From: Chloroflexota bacterium
GTDB taxonomy: Bacteria > Chloroflexota > Limnocylindria > QHBO01
Direction: 5' to 3'
NCBI GenBank assembly: GCA_005880165.1
Contig: VBJP01000091.1
Coordinates: forward strand, 1 to 7,749
DNA length: 7,749 nt
Below the pieces are notes generated by a model. The model ran no database searches and was not told where the DNA came from. It saw nothing but the letters and a program-made list of their open reading frames with translations. This document shows positions 6,448 through 7,749 of this stretch, in pieces; within the stretch, counting starts at the first letter, position 1, and every line of letters starts with the position of its first letter. The position numbers and the translations under genes were made by a program.

Positions 6448-7749
6448 TCAGCCCGGGCCGAGGGGCTGCATCGGTCCGTCACGTGAGGCGTCCGCGCCGT
6501 CCGCGCTCGAGGCGCCGTGCTGGCGGCGCTGGAGCTCCTTCCAGACTTCGTTCGCGTAGTCGACGCAAACGACGACGAGATCTCCCGACTGACCGATGTC
6601 CAGCGCGTGACGCGTGGCCTCCATCTCATCGAGGAGCGTCTCGACCTCCTGGCAGCGAGCGCCATCCGCCATCGCCTCCCGAATCCCTTCGACGACCAGC
6701 TCAGCGATCGCGCCGCGCTTGCGGCCCCGCGGATTGCGGTCTTCGCGCACCACGATGTGGTCGAAGTAGCGCGCCGCGATGCGGCCCAGCTCGCGGATGT
6801 CGTCATCGCGCCTGTCGCCGGCTGTTGCCATCACCCCGATACGACGTCCGGTCACCAGCGGCTGTGCACCCCCCGGCGAAGGCTGGGCAAGGCGCTCCAC
6901 GAACTCGCCCAGCGCCAGCACCGCCGGGGGGTTGTGCGCGTAGTCGACGAGCACCCGGAAGCCGTCGAGATCCATGATGTTGAGGCGCCCTGGGGCCATG
7001 TAATAGCTGGTGGTAAACGTCCGGAGCCCCTGCCGGATGTCGTGGAGATGCGCCCCCGAGGCCCACGCCGCTCCGGCCGCGGCCAGCGCGTTCTGCACGT
7101 TCATCCGCGCGCGACCCTCGAAGGTGGCGGGGATCAGGTGCGTCCAGACCAGCGGCATCGACTTGCCGCCCTGGCGCAGCACGATCATTTCGCCGTTGCG
7201 CCCGTTCTCCACGGTCACGGAACGTCGACCACGCGACGCCTGCCGCTTCAGCACCTCGTGGTTCGGATCCATCGAGAAGTAGATGACGGAGCCGGAGCAG
7301 TGCCGGCCCATCGGCGCCACATACAGATCGTCGGCATTGAGCACCGCAGTTCCGGAACGTGGCACCGCTTCCACGATCACCTGCTTTACCGCAGCCAGCT
7401 GGCGCATCGAGGTGATGCCGCCCAGGCCCAGGTGGTCGCCGGTGACGTTCAGGACCACCGCCACGTCGTTGCGCTGGTAGCCGAGCCCCTCGCGGAGAAT
7501 CCCGCCACGCGCGACCTCGAAGACGGCGAAGTCGACCATCGGGTTCTGGAGCACGGTCGACGCCGAACGCGGCCCGCTCATGTCGCCGCGCCGGATGAGC
7601 CGCCCATCGACGAAGATCCCATCGGTGGAGGTCAGGCCCACCTTGCGGCCCATGCCCTTGAGGATGTGAGTCACCATCCGCGCGGTCGTCGTCTTGCCGT
7701 TGCTACCGGTGATCGACACGATGGGGATCCGCGATGGGGTGGCGGGCGG
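6448..7749 (-). CDS. cphA: Cyanophycin synthetase, C-terminal Mur-ligase region (partial, N-terminus outside window)
   Basis: The visible 433 residues match the C-terminal ligase domains of cyanophycin synthetase, which extends multi-L-arginyl-poly-L-aspartate by adding arginine to aspartate side chains. An ATP-grasp half normally lies N-terminal and would be beyond base 7749. Visible motifs (numbered from the edge): P-loop TGSNGKTTTARM (14-25; P-loop bases about 7707-7687), TSTDGIFVDGRLIRRGDMSG, the CphA hallmark FEVARGGILREGLGY (77-91), LNVTGDHLGLGGI (100-112), Lys122 in LAAVK, NADD (138-141), the NVQNALAAAGAAW helix, APGRLNI and VDYAHNPPA (268-276) at the C-terminal domain. The last ~24 residues, after LQRRQ, are Ala/Gly/Ser/Asp-rich and probably disordered. 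Stop TGA at 6448-6450. The open frame continues past the GTG at 7719 to the window edge, so that codon is not the start. Whether the N-terminal half is present and active cannot be seen. Confidence 0.9.
   Translation of the reverse strand, partial: PPATPSRIPIVSITGSNGKTTTARMVTHILKGMGRKVGLTSTDGIFVDGRLIRRGDMSGPRSASTVLQNPMVDFAVFEVARGGILREGLGYQRNDVAVVLNVTGDHLGLGGITSMRQLAAVKQVIVEAVPRSGTAVLNADDLYVAPMGRHCSGSVIYFSMDPNHEVLKRQASRGRRSVTVENGRNGEMIVLRQGGKSMPLVWTHLIPATFEGRARMNVQNALAAAGAAWASGAHLHDIRQGLRTFTTSYYMAPGRLNIMDLDGFRVLVDYAHNPPAVLALGEFVERLAQPSPGGAQPLVTGRRIGVMATAGDRRDDDIRELGRIAARYFDHIVVREDRNPRGRKRGAIAELVVEGIREAMADGARCQEVETLLDEMEATRHALDIGQSGDLVVVCVDYANEVWKELQRRQHGASSADGADASRDGPMQPLGPG

Noticed and set aside
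6300..6977. 225-codon plus-strand frame entering from the convergent gap
   Set aside because: Most of it is antisense to the cyanophycin synthetase region. Its translation is Arg/Pro-rich without motifs, and it has no ribosome site.
7717..7719. GTG as the start of the cyanophycin-synthetase-like gene
   Set aside because: The frame stays open to the window edge and reads TPSRIPIVSITGSNGK, the normal lead-in to the CphA P-loop. A start there would remove the strand before the P-loop and all of the N-terminal half.

Overview
The window is compact, GC-rich (roughly two thirds G+C by eye) bacterial chromosome sequence. It holds six protein genes. There is no gene-free stretch over 300 bases, and no RNA gene, CRISPR array or mobile element that I can see. 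The gene set (Bacillus-like branched-chain 2-oxoacid dehydrogenase order, cyanophycin-synthetase-type ligases, GTG and apparently leaderless starts) would suit a high-GC Chloroflexota or actinobacterial lineage. That placement is inference, because no taxonomic marker is present.

Bases 1-3396, minus strand, form a tight catabolic cluster read right to left: hotdog thioesterase, dihydrolipoamide dehydrogenase (E3), E1 alpha and E1 beta (cut by the window edge). Thioesterase and E3 share an ATGA overlap, and E3 and E1 alpha are 16 bp apart. The order E3-E1alpha-E1beta matches bkd operons, so an E2 gene probably lies beyond base 1. The complex would oxidatively decarboxylate branched-chain 2-oxoacids to acyl-CoAs. 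The E1alpha/E1beta junction looks damaged: E1 alpha has no stop where its family ends, and E1 beta lacks its first ~13 residues.

Bases 3444-4631, minus strand, encode a carboxypeptidase-G2-like M20 metallopeptidase. It is divergent from a plus-strand Mur-ligase-fold protein (4656-6281), with only 24 bp between the start codons. That gap centres on a perfect 10-bp palindrome that supplies a TATACT -10 box in both directions, so the two genes look like a co-controlled, leaderless pair.

Bases 6448-7749, minus strand, hold the C-terminal Mur-ligase half of a cyanophycin synthetase, convergent with the plus-strand ligase. The 166-bp gap between them contains two interleaved perfect inverted repeats. 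A CphA-type enzyme, a shorter CphA-like ligase with no ATP-grasp domain and an M20 peptidase sit side by side. This is the most interesting feature of the window: a possible variant system for making and breaking amino-acid polymers or isopeptides.
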